From Nepenthes gracilis (Eukaryota > Streptophyta > Magnoliopsida > Caryophyllales > Nepenthaceae), in NCBI GenBank assembly GCA_033239525.1, contig BSYO01000005.1:26691341-26755340 (forward strand): 64,000 nt of DNA. Direction: 5' to 3'. This document shows positions 13,312-25,229 of this stretch, one piece after another. The translations under genes and the position numbers were made by a program. The stretch's first letter is position 1. The number at the start of each line of letters is the position of its first letter. The notes under the pieces are model-generated. The model saw only the letters and a program-made list of their open reading frames with translations, had not been told where the DNA came from and did not search any database.

Positions 13312-14204
13312 TGTTGTGCCCGTGCGTTCCAGCCGTCTATCTACCGAAGCACGAGCGGCCTTGTGCGTTTGTGGACGGACGAAAATGGGCAACACAAAGT
13401 AAGTTGATAACGAACGGTGAAATAGCAGTACGAGGACGCGAAGAGAACACGCGATTTACGTGGAAAACCCCGTTATATAAGAAGGGGTAAAAACCACGGC
13501 AACGGACGAAGAGTCCGAGAAATTTTACTATTACAGAGAAAGAATACAACGAGGGCTGTGGAGCGATTTGTTTCCACGGTGAGTTACAGCGTAAGAAGTC
13601 TTGCCTCTTTTTTTCCTCACTTTTCCTTTTCTCTTGAGAACTCTTCACCAAGTGTGCTCAAACAGAAATTTCTGGAATCACCTCCTTGCGGCCTGAAAGG
13701 GGATATTTATAAGGGAATGGTGCCGTTAGAAAGGGGACACGTAGCATCGGGCGCGCAGTGGCGCCTCGCCACCGACTCGCAGGCGGCGCGACAGGACACT
13801 GTCACCCAGCCAGACACGGGCGTGCGGGGCGCCTACTCGCATGTACAAAGTGTCGAGGCCATTGGATCACTCGTGATGTGCCACGTGCTCATGAAAGTCA
13901 TCCGAGTTGGCATCCTCGGTCATTTTAGTTCCTTATCTCGAGGACATGAGAACGCTTGGGCCGTCCTCGTGGCTTGGTTGATGACATCGCCATACGAAGC
14001 GTCATCGTTCTCATTTGGGTCATTGGCAATGCTCCGCTGGACTGCCATTGCAATTCTAGGCTTCTCAGTTTAAATCCGCGGGCGCTTGGGACCAACTTAG
14101 TCTTTTGGGCATAGTTGGGCTCGTAGGCCTCTTGGGTCAGCTTACCCTTATGATCTTCTGGGCCGGCAATCGTAATTTTAGACCTTGGGTTTCGGGACCC
14201 ATCA
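13312..14204 (-). repeat. Element 1, 3' LTR (full length, 893 bp)
   Basis: Read on the minus strand, the LTR starts tgatgggtcccg at 14,204 and ends in ca at 13,312. It contains a TATA-like tatataac near 13,470-13,480, followed by the ggttttccacgtaaatcgcg motif seen in many plant LTRs. It matches the right LTR over 13,414-14,204. The last 100 bp or so (13,312-13,413) have no counterpart there. Confidence 0.88.
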
Positions 14205-14219
14205 TGAGCCACCCATGTC
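14205..14219 (-). promoter_or_regulatory. Element 1 polypurine tract
   Basis: On the minus strand the sequence gacatgggtggctca lies directly before the 3' LTR. Element 2 has gacatggggggcta in the same position. This purine stretch primes plus-strand DNA synthesis in LTR elements. Confidence 0.7.
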
Positions 14220-14612
14220 AAATGGTTCGAGGATTCAACCGTCTGACATGCCTTGCGAGTACCCCTTTATTAAGACAGTTCGCGAGCTCCATTTTCCACT
14301 GATATGAATTGCCTTTGCGCATCCGAGATCTTTTTATGAGTCTGAGATCTGTCTTTCACCGCCGTTTCGTTTCTCTACGAAGCGTTAAATGCGACATCTG
14401 ATTTAAGTGACGTCGCCTCGAGAAGCCCAAATCCGCGCCTATTCACTGCCTATGGGACATTGACGCGTGGCAAGATCATAATGAGGGCGCTTGTTTTGCG
14501 TTCGAAATTTCTTTTAAGTTTCCTCTTTCGTTTTCATTCTTTCCCTCCCTTTTCATTTCCTTATCGTTCTCTGAAATCCTTCTTCATCGTCAAGCTTTCG
14601 CTTCTTGCTGTC

Positions 14613-16514
14613 ATGACTCCCGGTGTCAAAGAAATAGCCTCATATTTCTCTCTTTAAGACCTTGAGCAGATCCGGACGAAGTATAACATCCCGGAGTCTA
14701 TTTCGATGGTGGTTCTAGGGGCCACAGAGAGGGCGTGCAGTCCCCCGGATGGCTTCATTGCTATCTATGAGGTTCACCTTAAAGGTGGACTTCATTTTCC
14801 CGTTCCATCGGAGCTTTACCGTCTGATGAAGGACTAGGCCGTCCCGCTTGCAAGGCTTCAGCCTAACGCTATCAGGTATTTAGTATCTCTCTGCATGTTC
14901 GCGCGTTGTCACAATGAAGTCCTTGAGGCGGCCATGGTAAAAGTCATGTTTTGCTTCACTCATAATCTTGACTGGATCACCATGACTCCTCGTTCGGAGT
15001 TTGCTGAGATAAGTATAGGGAATCCGAATTTCACGAAAAGGTGGAAGGACAAGTTCTTTTTCCTAGGAGTCGCAGATGATTGGGGGCTCTCGCTTGTATG
15101 GGGAAACGTGGCGAGCAAACATTGCTCTAACACTACTAATGAGGAGAGAGAAGTTGCCAAGGAGGTCACGTACTTAATGATGGCCAACCTCGGCAGTTTT
15201 AACGTGGGGAAGAAGAATGTTTGGCTGTCTCCTGAAAAATTGGCCGAAGCCAAATGGGTGACACCGTCCGAGGATTCTGCCGCTACGACTTCGAAGAAGA
15301 AGAAGAAGAAGAAGAAGAAACTGAGAAAAGGAGAGGGTTCCCTTGTCATTTAGGAGCCATCCGAGAGGCCACAGAAGAATCCGCGGACTGAGGCCTCAGA
15401 AGACCCACTGGATATAATTGATGAGTTCTCGTTTGGAAATGAAAACGCCGTTATTGCCCCCATGGTTAAGAAGGTCATGAGGTTAGTTCCTGGTCCTCCA
15501 GTGGAGTCCGGAGCTGCTGTCCCTTCTTCTTCTGAGACCGAGACCCAGTGCGTGGCTTCGGTCATTCCTGCGGGTCCCTCATCCGACGACCCTACTATTT
15601 TTGATGCCTCGGAGGAGGCAGCTCTTGATGTTATGTGGAGCCTTGCGAGACGGGGGCTATCGTCGCCGCTACAGCTGAGGACCTTTTCGACATTCTTAGC
15701 GGCGATGAAGTTGAGGTCGTGGTCACAGAGATCCCAGCCATCGTTGGGGCCTCGGACGTTGTGGAGGCCCCCATTCCTGAATGTCCTCCATACGAGGTTG
15801 CTTTTGATGTTTCTGCGGCGCCCGCGGGGGATCCACTCGTGCCCGAGGCCTCAGGGGAGTGTGGCCCCATTCAAGATCCTCTGGTTTCTAAGGTACTTTG
15901 CCATTTTCCCGTTTGCCTTACCTTCCATTGCCTGTGTCTAAGTGACCTTGGTTCCTTGGTTCCTCATGCAGCTCCAGGATCTGATCGGTGGCCTCAGTAT
16001 GCTGGTGGGTGAAGTCGCTCAATCTCGTTCGGAGGCAGAGTCTTCAAGGGCCATTCAGGAGGAGAACCAGCCGTTCCAGGAGGCACTTGCTGACGCCGCC
16101 GCAAAGACCGCTTCATCTGAGGAAGCCCCGAGGCTCTTACAAGTTCAATACGGGTTCCTTCGGGAACGGAATCTTCAGTTGGAGTAGGCGCTGAGGGCCT
16201 CGGTGAGGGCCGCAGACATAGCTCCCCTGTTGGAGAGCAAGTTCTGGGATGACATTCATTTGTGTCGCCGGCTGATGCAGCTTTTGTATCGACGATTCCC
16301 CATTGTCGTGCTGGATCCACGCAATGCCAGCGCGGCACACCCCGAGGACGTGTATGGTGTTGCAGGGAGGCCATTTCCTGGGTCCTCGCATCCGAGTTCC
16401 TCTAGGGGTCCTCATTCCTTAGATCAGCCGGACACCTCGAGCCACGCAGGGACCTCATTATCTCAAGAAGGACAATCCAGGGCCGTTCCTCCGCAGGGTC
16501 CCACTGAGGCCTAG
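14613..16514 (+). pseudogene. Element 1 antisense gene (aORF), two exons, decayed
   Basis: The gene runs opposite to gag-pol, between integrase and the 3' LTR. Exon 1 (14,613-15,892) starts MTPGVKEIAS, matching MAPGVRKIAS in element 2. It contains a conserved domain of the putative gypsy-type transposon family (GGLHFPVPSELY, then PNAIRYLVSLC and THNLDWITMTPR), then WLSPEKLAEAKW, a Lys run coded by (aag)n, and an acidic low-complexity region. A GT-AG intron at 15,893-15,971 joins DPLVSK to LQDLIGG. Exon 2 (15,972-16,514) is Glu/Ala-rich, probably coiled coil, then ADIAPLLESKFW and VLDPRNA. It carries stops at 14,655, 14,835, 15,351 and about 16,185, and a frameshift near 15,640. AATAAA follows at 16,547. 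Function is unknown. Confidence 0.85.
15893..15971 (+). other. Phase-0 intron in the element 1 antisense gene
   Basis: The intron is 79 bp, with donor aag|gtactttg and acceptor ctcatgcag|ctc. Its position is identical to the 70-bp intron in element 2 (codons DPLVSK | [LI]-x-DLIGG), while the intron sequences themselves are largely diverged. Sharing the position across two elements supports real splicing. Both introns are phase 0. Confidence 0.8.
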
Positions 16515-16690
16515 CTTTCTTTTTCTGTTGTTATGTAACATACTTGAATAAAAAAAAGAACATTCGAGTTTATCACAAGGGCCCTGTTCTTCATTCTTAA
16601 CCCTTGGAGTACGTTCATCATAGTGCTAGACAAGTGATCCCGCATCCAACTGGTTCTTTCTTTCTCTTTTCTTCTTTTTTTTTTACCGCC

Positions 16691-16996
16691 CGGATGAATC
16701 CGAGTCTCGCATTTATGGCCTCCTGGGCCGCTCGGACGGATCCGAGTTTTGTTTACGACCTCTTGGGCCGCTCGGACGGATCCGAGTTTTGTTTACGACC
16801 TCTTGGGCGGCTCTGACGAATCCGAGTTTTGTTTACAACCTCTTGGGCCGCTTGGACGACTCCAAGTTTTGTTTACAACCTCTTGGGCCGCTCGGACGGA
16901 TCCGAGTTTTGTTTACAACCTCTAGGGCCGCTCGGACCGATCCGAGTTTTGTTTACGACCTCTTGGGCCGCTCAGACGAATCCGAGTTTTGTTTGT
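16691..16996. repeat. 40-bp tandem repeat in element 1 (3' untranslated region of pol)
   Basis: About 7.5 units with an exact 40-bp period. Each unit carries ctcggacggatccgag, a small inverted repeat, then ttttgtttac and ctcttgggccg. A related but more decayed array lies at the equivalent place in element 2. Tandem repeats in the region 3' of pol are a known habit of Tat elements and can seed satellites. Confidence 0.95.
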
Positions 16997-17013
16997 GGCA
17001 GGTGACCCTCCCA

Positions 17014-20000
17014 TCACTGGCAGTATCTTCTGAGGTGAGTGGCGTTCCAAGTCTTGGGTACCAACTTGCCCTCCTAGGTGCGCAATTTGTAAGCCTCTCC
17101 TCGAAGGACGGCGGAGACCAAAAACGGCCCTTCCCAATTTGGTGAGAGCTTGTTTCGACCGGTGTTCTTTCCTGTAGCTTCTACACTCCTCAGCACTAGA
17201 TCCTCAACCTTGAACTGTCGTGCCTTTACCTTCTTGTTGTAATAGCGGGCTACTCGTTGCTGGTAGGCTACTATCCTGAGCCTCGCCTGATCGCGAACCT
17301 CCTCGAGCGAGTTGAGGCTTTCCCGGAGCCTCTGGCTATTGTCCGTCGTGCTGAAGCATCCAACCCGAGGGCTGGTGAGGCCTACTTCTATTGGAATGAC
17401 CAGAGGACCGAGGGCAGCTCATGTACCCATGAGCCCTCGGAACACTCTAGCTTGGTCTTCAGCCCATGTAGGATCGTGCGGTTCGTTACCTCCACCTGTG
17501 AGTTAGCCTGCGAGTATGCTACTGACGTGTGTACCAGGTTGATCCTCAGGTTGGTGCAGTACTTGGTGAACCGTTTTTTGGTGAACTGCATCCCGTTATC
17601 AGTTACGATATACTCTGGTATACCAAACCTGCATATGATATTCTATCGGAGGAACTCCGTCGCATTTTGCTCTTTATCCTAGGTCAGTGGCACTGCCTCT
17701 ACCCATTTGGTGAAATAATCTATTCCGACGATTAGGAACTTCCTCTGTCCGGGAGCAAGGGGAAGCGGTCCGAGGATATCATGCCCCCACTGGGCGAACG
17801 ACCATTGGGATTGCAGTGCCCGGAGATCTGTGTGGCGACGATGGCTCATGTTGCTGTGAAGTTGGCAGTTTTCACATTTGCGCACAAAATTCATGGCGTC
17901 ATACTTCATCGTTGGCCAGTTGTATCCTTGCCTCATAAGCTTAAAAGCCTTGTTTTTTTCCCCAATGTGGAATCCACATACCCCGATATGTACCTCCTGG
18001 AGGGCATGCTCGGCCTCTTCTGGGGTAAGACACCTCAGGTAAGGGGCTGAGAAGCCCCGTCGATACAGCTGGCCGTCTACGATCGTGTACCATCTTGTGG
18101 TCTTTTTCACCTTTGTGGCTTCGTTTGGATCTTCGGGCAGAGAGCCGTCGGATAAATACTTCAGATAAGGAGTCATCCATGTGCTTCCGTCCGTGACTTG
18201 CATTACCTCCTGCTCGAGGTCTTCGACGCTGGACCTACTTAGGACTTCGCGCATTCCCCGAGCATACTGTTCCGGATCTCCAGAAGCTACGGCCCTTGCA
18301 AGCATGTCAGCCTTAGCGTTTTCCTCCTGTGGGATGTGGACAAACTCGGCTGTCTTGAAATCCAGGATCATGTCCTTAACCTTGGAGAGGTATTTGGACA
18401 GCTGCGCGTTGTTGACATCGAAGCTTCCGCGGACCTGATTGACGACCAACTCAGAGTCGCTATAGATGATCAAATCCCTGGCCGAACACTCCTTGGCTAG
18501 TCGAAGTTTAGCAAGTAAGGTCTCGTACTCTGCGACGTTGTTTGTGGCCGAGAATCCCAGGGTCAGCGAATACTTTATCTCCAGTCCCTCGGGCGTGAGC
18601 AAGACAACACGTGCTCCGCAACCATCCTTCATGGAGGAGCCGTCCACGTGTAGGGTCCAAGTGGACGTCTTGCTGAATTCGTCCGTGGCAGCTTGGTCCT
18701 CGTCGCTATTGGGCAGCGTCGTTGTCTCGACGAGAAAGTCCGCGAGCGCCTGTCCTTTTAAGGCTGGTCTTGGACGAAACTCTGTATTGAATTTTTCCAA
18801 TTCGATGGCCCACTTGATCAGTCGCCCAGAGATCTCGGGTTTCTGTGAGATGTCCCTTAGTGGTTGGTCGGTCAAGACTACTATCTTGTGCGCCTGAAAA
18901 TATGGCCTGAGCTTCCGTGCGGAATAAACCAATGCTAAGGCCACCTTCTCCGAGAGGGGATACCTAGTCTTGGCATCCGCGAGAGTTTTGCTCACAAAAT
19001 ACACGGGCTGTTGCTTGCCATGCTGCTCTCGCACTAGTGCCGAGCTTAACGTTGTATTGGATACGGAGAGGTACAGGTATAGCTCCTCGCCCTGCTGGGG
19101 TGAAGCTAAAACGGGTGGACTCGAGAGGTAGCTCTTGAGTCCTTGGAATGCATCCTCCCAGTCGTCACCCCATCGGAAATCCTGAGACTTCGTCCCTCTC
19201 AGGGCTTTGAAGAACGACAGGTGCTTCTCGGCCGATTTTGCCAGGAAACGCGAGAGGGCGGCCACCCGCTCGGTAAGCTGCTGGACTTCCTTTACCATTC
19301 GCGGGGATCGCATGTCTAGGATCACTTGGATCTTTTTTGGGTTTGCCTCGATTCCTCGGTGCGACACAATGTAACCCAAGAATTTTCCTAAGGTGCACTT
19401 ACTCGGATTGAGCTTCATTCCATGGGACCTAAGCACGCGGAAGATATCGGCCAAGTCCCTAACATGGTCGCTGCTTGCCCTGCTCTTGATGAGCATGTCG
19501 TCAACGTACAATTTCACGTTCCTACCTATCAGGTCATTGAACATCTTGTTCACAAGTTGCTGATAAGTTGCTCCTGCGTTCTTGAGGCCAAAAGGCATCA
19601 CCTTATAGCAGTACGTCCCTTGATCCGTCATAAATGACGTGTGCTCCTCGTCCTTGGGACTCATTCTGATCTGGTTGTAACCTGAGTATGCAACCATGAA
19701 GTTTAAGAGTTCGTGGTCGGACGTCGAATCCACAAGTTGGTCGATTCTGGGTAGGGAGAAGCTGTCCTTGGGGCATGCCTTGTTGAGGTCGGTGAAGTCC
19801 ACGCACATCCTCCACTTTTCATTACTCTTCTTTACCAAGACAACATTGGCCAGCCAGTCTGGGTACTGCACCTCCTGGACGAATCCGGCGTCCAGGAGTT
19901 TCTTGACTTCCTCGCGGACGGCCACTAACTTTTCGGTGGAGTAGTTCCTGCGCTTCTATCTGACTGATTTGTGTCGAGGATCGATGCCTGGCTTGTGGAC

Positions 20001-20090
20001 AATGATCTCAGAAGAGATCCCGGGCATGTCACTAGGGGACCATGCGAACACGTCCGAATTTTCTCATAGGAAGTCAAAGAAGCTGGTCCT
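17014..20090 (-). pseudogene. Element 1 pol: RT, RNase H, archaeal-type RNase H, integrase (broken)
   Basis: One frame runs from about 20,090 to 17,388, interrupted by stops at 20,064, 19,956, 17,679 and 17,643. RT has the YVDDML box and MPFGLKNAGATYQ. Motif A reads FMVAYSGY where Tat RTs have FMDAYSGY (codon 19,692-19,694), so a catalytic Asp is lost. The first RNase H (PVYFVSKTLADAKTRYPL) is followed by a second, archaeal-type one with its acidic residues in place (HVDGSS, NNVAEYETLL, YSDSELVV, ENAKADMLAR). Integrase has the HHCC finger (H-x5-H, CENC) and Asp, Asp, Glu in GHDILGP, VTDNGMQF and VEVTNRT. About 75 bp is missing after LWS (near 17,390). The C-terminal GPF-type region continues in another frame to a stop at 17,014. 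Confidence 0.93.
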
Positions 20091-20256
20091 CGATCTCACG
20101 GGAGTGAACTCCCTATCTAGACATATTTTTCCTGATCCGCGGGATCTAGGAGGACTCGGACGATTGGCTCTCCCGACTAAGCGTGCTGTGACGTGGCCTC
20201 GTCCCTGAGGTCGAGGTCTTCCATAGGTTGTGAAACTGTTACTTGCGTGGTATGTG

Positions 20257-20540
20257 CTAAGTAACACATTCGCCCATTGATTGATCCCCGAGGACTTCTC
20301 CTATCCTACACGGGGTGAGAAACTTCATATTGAGATACGAGATGGACGTTACTGCACTGAATGCGGCCAAGCAAGGCCATCCGAGGATTGCGTTATAGAC
20401 CGAGGGCAGGTCCATAACCAAGAAGGTGAGGACCATGGATGCCATCCTCAGGTGTATTCCCAGGGTTACCCCCAATTGAATGATATCCTAGACGGGCACT
20501 GGCTCAATTGTCCGGCCGTAGAGTGGCCTTTCTGGCGCTT
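20257..20540 (-). pseudogene. Element 1 protease remnant
   Basis: On the minus strand this reads PLYGRTIEPVPV, a stop, then DIIQLGVTLG, LTFLVMDLPSVYNAILGW and MKFLTP. These are the C-terminal landmarks of Tat protease, including the YNAILG box. The N-terminal half with the catalytic Asp-Ser/Thr-Gly is absent, so no active protease can be made. Its frame differs from the downstream RT frame by a shift. Confidence 0.75.
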
Positions 20541-20578
20541 TCATCTTATTTTTCTTAAGCCCTAATTTGAAGTAGGTA

Positions 20579-21221
20579 TCAAGGTATAGGAAATTCTGGA
20601 GACTGGAGCGCGTATACCTCCAGATTGGGCATTTTGAATTTTGGAGGGAGCGTCCTTGTCCTGATCTCCGTAGAAAATGGAGACTGGAGCGCGTTAGCCC
20701 CTCCTCCACTGCTCTCTCGGAGCACTAGATTCCATCCTCTTTCAAGTCTATCCTCTACTCGAGGTGGGACAGCCGCCTTCTTTTCGTTGAGGTAATGCCT
20801 CAACTCGTAGGACTCCTGAACTATACAGCGCTCGGGGGCCGTGTGGGATCCCCGCGGGGGAGCGTCTCGTGGAACCGCCTCCTGGTTGCTGCGCTCGTGG
20901 CGATTTCACTGGGTTCCAGAGTGACGCCTCTCGGGGCTTTCTTCTCGGACCCGAGGATCTGGTCGACCCTCCAGCCTCCGTGGGGCTCTGCTGCTGAAGG
21001 CAACCTGGGTCCTCAGGTTGTCACGTCGACTGGACGGCCTTTCGCGGCGATCTCCCTCCTTATCCCCTCGCCCGCGACGCCTCGGCTGGGAGGCCCCGCC
21101 GAAGCCCCCTCAACTGCTCGTTGATCTTAGAGCAGAGCGTGGTAAAGGCTTGGGACATGCCTTCTATCCTAGACGCTAAGGCCCTGACCACAGGGTCAGG
21201 GTGATTTTCCACCCCAGCACA
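20579..21221 (-). pseudogene. Element 1 gag remnant (N-terminal part)
   Basis: Residues such as ALASRIEGMSQAFTTLCSKI and, later, LPPKFKMPNLEVY are Tat gag landmarks. Between them lies an Arg-rich, frame-shifted stretch. The capsid core and the zinc knuckle that should follow PKFKMPNLE are deleted, and the sequence jumps to protease. At its 5' side gag is fused directly to LTR sequence at about 21,222, with U5 and the primer-binding site gone. Confidence 0.75.
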
Positions 21222-22009
21222 CGGTGAAATAGGAGTACGAAGCCGCAAAGAGAACACGCGATTTACGTGAAAAACCCCGTTATATAAGAAGGGGTAAAAA
21301 CCACGGCAACGGATGAAGAGTCCAAGAAGTTTCACTATTACGGTGAAAGAATACAACGATGGCTGTGGAGCGATTTGTTTCCACAGTGAGCTACAGCGTA
21401 AGAAGTCTTGCCTCTTTTTTTTCCTCACTTTTCCTTTTCTCTCGAGAATTCTTCACCAAGTGTGCTCAAACAAAATTTTCTGGAATCCCCTCCTTGCGGC
21501 CTGAAAGGGAATATTTATAAGGGAGATTGTGCCATTAGAAAGGGGACATGTGGCATCAAGCGTCAGTGGTCGTCACACCGACTCTGCAGTGCGGTGTGAC
21601 ATGGGGACACTTTCACAAATTGCAGATACGGCGTGTGGGGCGCTCGCCTGCAGTGCAGCGTGTCAGAGGCCGTTGGATCACCCGTGGTAGCGCGTGCTCT
21701 GCGAGTCATCCGAGCTGGCATCCTCGGTCATTTTGGTTCCTTATCCTGAGGACATGAGAACGTTGTGGCCGTCCTCGTGGCTTGGTTTATGACGTCTGCC
21801 ATACGTGCCGTCCCCGTTCTCATTTGGGTCAAAATGTCTTTCCGGACTGCCATTGCTATTCTTGTCTTCTCAGTTTAAATCCGCAGGCGCTTGGGACCAA
21901 CTTAGTCTTTTGGGCCTAGTTGGGCTACTTGGCCTCTTAGGCTAGCTTACCCTTGTGATCTTCTGGGCTCGCAATCGTAATTTTGGGCCTTGGATTCCGG
22001 GACCCATCA
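21222..22009 (-). repeat. Element 1, 5' LTR (truncated at its U5 end)
   Basis: This matches the left LTR from 13,414 to 14,204, including the ggttttccacgtaaatcgcg motif. It begins (minus strand) tgatgggtcccg at 22,009. The roughly 100 bp that end the complete LTR, plus the primer-binding site, are deleted at about 21,222. Confidence 0.88.
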
Positions 22010-22357
22010 TAGTTTATAAATATATTGAATAGCACGTTAACCATGATAAATTATAAAATTTTTTATTATAAATACGTCGTTTGTATTTTTTAATTCTACA
22101 TGGAATCAATATTATATTATAATTTTTTAATGATCATCAAATAACAATCGCAAGCATAAATATTAGCCTCCATTATTGGAAATTATAGCATCACAGCAGG
22201 TCCATTGTCGTATAAACTCTAAAATAAAGGTCAAACTCAGTAAAATTATACTCAACGTTGACTCACTATATTTTATAGACGGAGTTTGCGTGTGCTTGAC
22301 CAAATTTATATTACATTCTCAATTATTTAATTTATTGCAAATTTTTTTCATTGTATA

Positions 22358-23300
22358 TGATGGTCAAGCATGGATTTGGACTATAGCCAACGAAATCCAA
22401 TTGAAAGAAGACGGGTACAATCATCAGAGGGGCCCACCCCAACGATGGCATCCCAGGAGATTCAGAAGCAATACTCACTTGGCATCCCAAGTACGTAGCC
22501 ATTAACGTCGCTCGCACACTTGCAGAGGCGACTGCAAGTTATCGGCGTAGGAGGCGCCAGCTCAGGAGATGCCAACTAATGGGAAATAAGGTTAACGCTG
22601 GCAAGCTACAACACATGCCGCCTCAATAGCATTTCAAGCAATTCCAACGAAGTCAAACAGGGCTGCATCGACCATACCTAACAATGGTTTCAATGCCTCC
22701 ATAAGGCAACAACTGATACTGCTGGCCACTATCAGTGCTCAGTGACTGGCGAATCCTGAGAAGTCCTTTGTCGAAAATCTCGAGTCACAAAGCCTCCCTA
22801 AAAAAGCCTACAAATACCCTCTCCATTAGCTGAAAGGGAAGAATATTAACTTTCACTAAAGAGCCTAAGTGGTGACCTAAGATCAATATCCTGATCCCTG
22901 CACACAGCGCTCAAAGTAATGAGGAGAAAGAATCAGCTCTCTTCCCTCGAGCCGCCGCTTCCCTACGGCAATGATAGTGAGCCACTTCTAATAGTGCATT
23001 AAAGGGAACACTAGCCTCATCCAAGCATCCTACGGACTCCCCTCATCCTACCATTCTTGCATTTTCAACACATTTACTTCCACGCGTGCATTTTTTCGTT
23101 CTCGGGGAAAGATTTTTATGTGAGCGTCGAAATATTTACGATGTAACAACCTCCGTTATTCTCTGACCTCTTATTTGTAATTTGTGGTGTGCGATGTCTA
23201 AGTTGAGAGATGTAAAAATCGGACCTGTTCGTGATCTGACCTAGACAAGGAAATTCAAAAGCTCCTTAATCGATACGAGAACCAAAACTCAAGAACATAT
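22358..23300 (+). mobile_element. Old solo-LTR-like sequence, copy A
   Basis: A stretch of about 940 bp, less AT-rich than its flanks and starting tgatggtcaagc. In copy B the same place starts tgatgggttcagc, resembling the tgatgggtccc start of the element 1 LTR. It contains a TATA-like cctacaaatacc and the tgagcgtcgaaat motif found in many plant gypsy LTRs. Both duplication copies have it (51,608-52,555), so it inserted before the duplication. The right edge is approximate. Confidence 0.5.
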
Positions 23301-24022
23301 TAACATATATCCAAGCTTAAATTGTTACCTTGATTATTATTTTTTAAACAGAAACAAATAATATTTACTCTTATATATTTTATATATTTAAATTAAATAT
23401 TGAGTTCATCGTTATGTTAAATATGTTCTAAATATATATTAATTAAATTAATTTTATAATCAGAAAGTCCGTCTTAATATTTTAAGTTTATTAAATTTAC
23501 CTGAGTCTTAAAAATTACAACATAAATAGGGTTATAGGGTTTAAGATTTAGAGTTTAAGATATAATACGCCAAAATATGAGAAATATGATTTATTTTATA
23601 TATTTATAATTTTTTTTATAATTTACTCTATACCTACATATGAATCATATCAGCGTTTATTTTTGAAACCTCAATATATAAATATATAAAATGGGTTATA
23701 AATAGATTATATATGAGTAAAATACTCAATAAATGGTTTTTTTTATTCAAAGTGTATTACATATTGGCAATAAATATCTCTTTTAATTATGACTATTTTA
23801 TTAACTGTAAGCATATCGTTCGCATTTTTTAAAATTTTTTGCTAAAAACATTATTAAAAATATATGTATATATATGCTTTTAAAATCATCCAAAATTATG
23901 TCCCGATTAAACTTTTTATGATTCTTGTTTGCCTCCTACGCGTTATCATTATTATTTCTCTCGATTAATTCAAGCCGTCGGATAAGCCCCAACAAGGCAA
24001 GTCCTGGAGGATTTTGTATAAA

Positions 24023-24385
24023 TGAAAATGGTAAGTGGCTATTTGATTTTTATAAATATATCAAAAGAATGAATATTTTGACTATAGAAATAAAGATATC
24101 TTTCGAATTACGCTGACCAAAAGACTCGAAAATATAATAGTGGAGATAAAATTCCTTATGATAACGCACAAGACGAGCTCTCCAATTTCGGGTTCAGTAT
24201 TAATAATATAAACGTAAAATATAAAAAAAATAGCATTTATTAATTTTTTTAAAAGTTTGTTTAATTTTTTATACAACACTAAATACTTTTCTCAAAATTA
24301 GCTGGGGACACGCACATATAAATATATCACGCCTTTTTTTCAAGACGTTATTTTAATTTTTTTTTTTCGAGCGCTATTGTCGAAG
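24023..24385. repeat. Direct repeat partner of 25,735-26,090
   Basis: About 355 bp starting near aaatgaaaatgg. It recurs with few changes at 25,735-26,090, about 1.7 kb to the right, and is not at the matching place in copy B. The second copy lies inside the broken left LTR of element 2. Confidence 0.85.
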
Positions 24386-25079
24386 GTACTAATTGTTGAC
24401 AACAAATAATTAAATTTTTTAATGATTAAAAATTCCTTTTCTTAATTTTGATAGTTTAAATCATTTATTAAAAGACCATAGAAAAGTAACGTTAATATTT
24501 TTTCTTTATGATGGAAAATAGAAAATTCCTATTTTATTTATTTATTTATTTATAAACAAATTCTTATTTATTTATTAATTTTGATAGCTTAAAATATTTC
24601 TAAATAGTATAATATTTTATTTATTTATTTAAAATATTAAATCTATAAAAGATAAAAATATAAAAATATTATATTAATTGCATATATTGTAAAAATATCT
24701 CAAAATTATTTCACAATAACTTAATGGAATTCAAACCTACCCGTCGTCGTTCGTCTTTTCTCGCTGAGCACAAAATTATAAATAAATAAACACAAATCAA
24801 ATCAGGTGTTCATAAATATTTTAATAATTTAAAATTTATTTACAACATCATCTTTCTTTATATAGAATTTACTAAAACTTTAAAAAACTAAAATATATAT
24901 TATAATAAATTATAACTAAATAAAATAAGTATGATTTCTCCATCAAAATTACTTAACCGATCAACTTAAACTTAGAAAAAGAAAAATCATTAACTGAAAG
25001 CAGCCAAGCGGAGTCTTCATAACTGCAACGCCCATCTCTCTCTTCCACTGCCGGAAAAGAAATCTAAAAAAGAGACAAA

Positions 25080-25229
25080 TTAGCTCCGCCGGCGGCGGCG
25101 GCGGCCACCTAGAGAGAAGACAGCAGCGATGGCGCTGGCAAGGCCCAATACAATCCCAGCTTTCACCTGACCTCTCTTGGGGATCGGACGGCCAGAAATC
25201 CTCCGGGACACAGATCCGGCGTTCATCAT
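25080..25229 (-). CDS. Small IPKRGQVK-family protein, copy A paralogue 3 (49 aa)
   Basis: The open frame begins MMNAGSVSRRISGRPIPKRG, passes through GIVLGLASAIAAVFSL and ends in GG plus six Arg and Ser. Of the three paralogues in this copy it has the cleanest hydrophobic segment (about residues 24-40), followed by a strongly basic tail, as expected for a small single-pass membrane protein with a cytosolic C-terminus. An upstream in-frame ATG (25,325) would add 32 residues, but that extension has no Met in copy B, so I prefer the shorter form. Copy B (54,666-54,812) has one Arg fewer and two substitutions. The run of cgg codons varies in length like a microsatellite. Function is unknown. Confidence 0.62.
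   Translation of the reverse strand: MMNAGSVSRRISGRPIPKRGQVKAGIVLGLASAIAAVFSLGGRRRRRRS

Larger units (their letters stand above)
13312..22009 (-). mobile_element. Element 1: Tat-lineage Ty3/gypsy LTR retrotransposon, defective
   Basis: The element spans 8.7 kb and is coded on the minus strand. From right to left it holds a truncated 5' LTR, gag remnant, protease remnant, RT, RNase H, a second RNase H, integrase, a 40-bp tandem repeat, an antisense gene, a polypurine tract and the 3' LTR. The target duplication is tagt (possibly tagtt) on both sides (13,308-13,311 and 22,010-22,013). Copy B shows the unoccupied site at about 51,258-51,266. The dual RNase H plus the antisense gene place it in the Tat/Retand group. 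It cannot be autonomous: U5 and the primer-binding site, most of gag and the protease active site are deleted, and RT lacks a catalytic Asp. Confidence 0.92.

Noticed and set aside
14960..15349. 129-codon minus-strand frame with a Phe run
   Set aside because: It is the complement of the antisense gene's coding sequence; the Phe run is the reverse of its Lys run.
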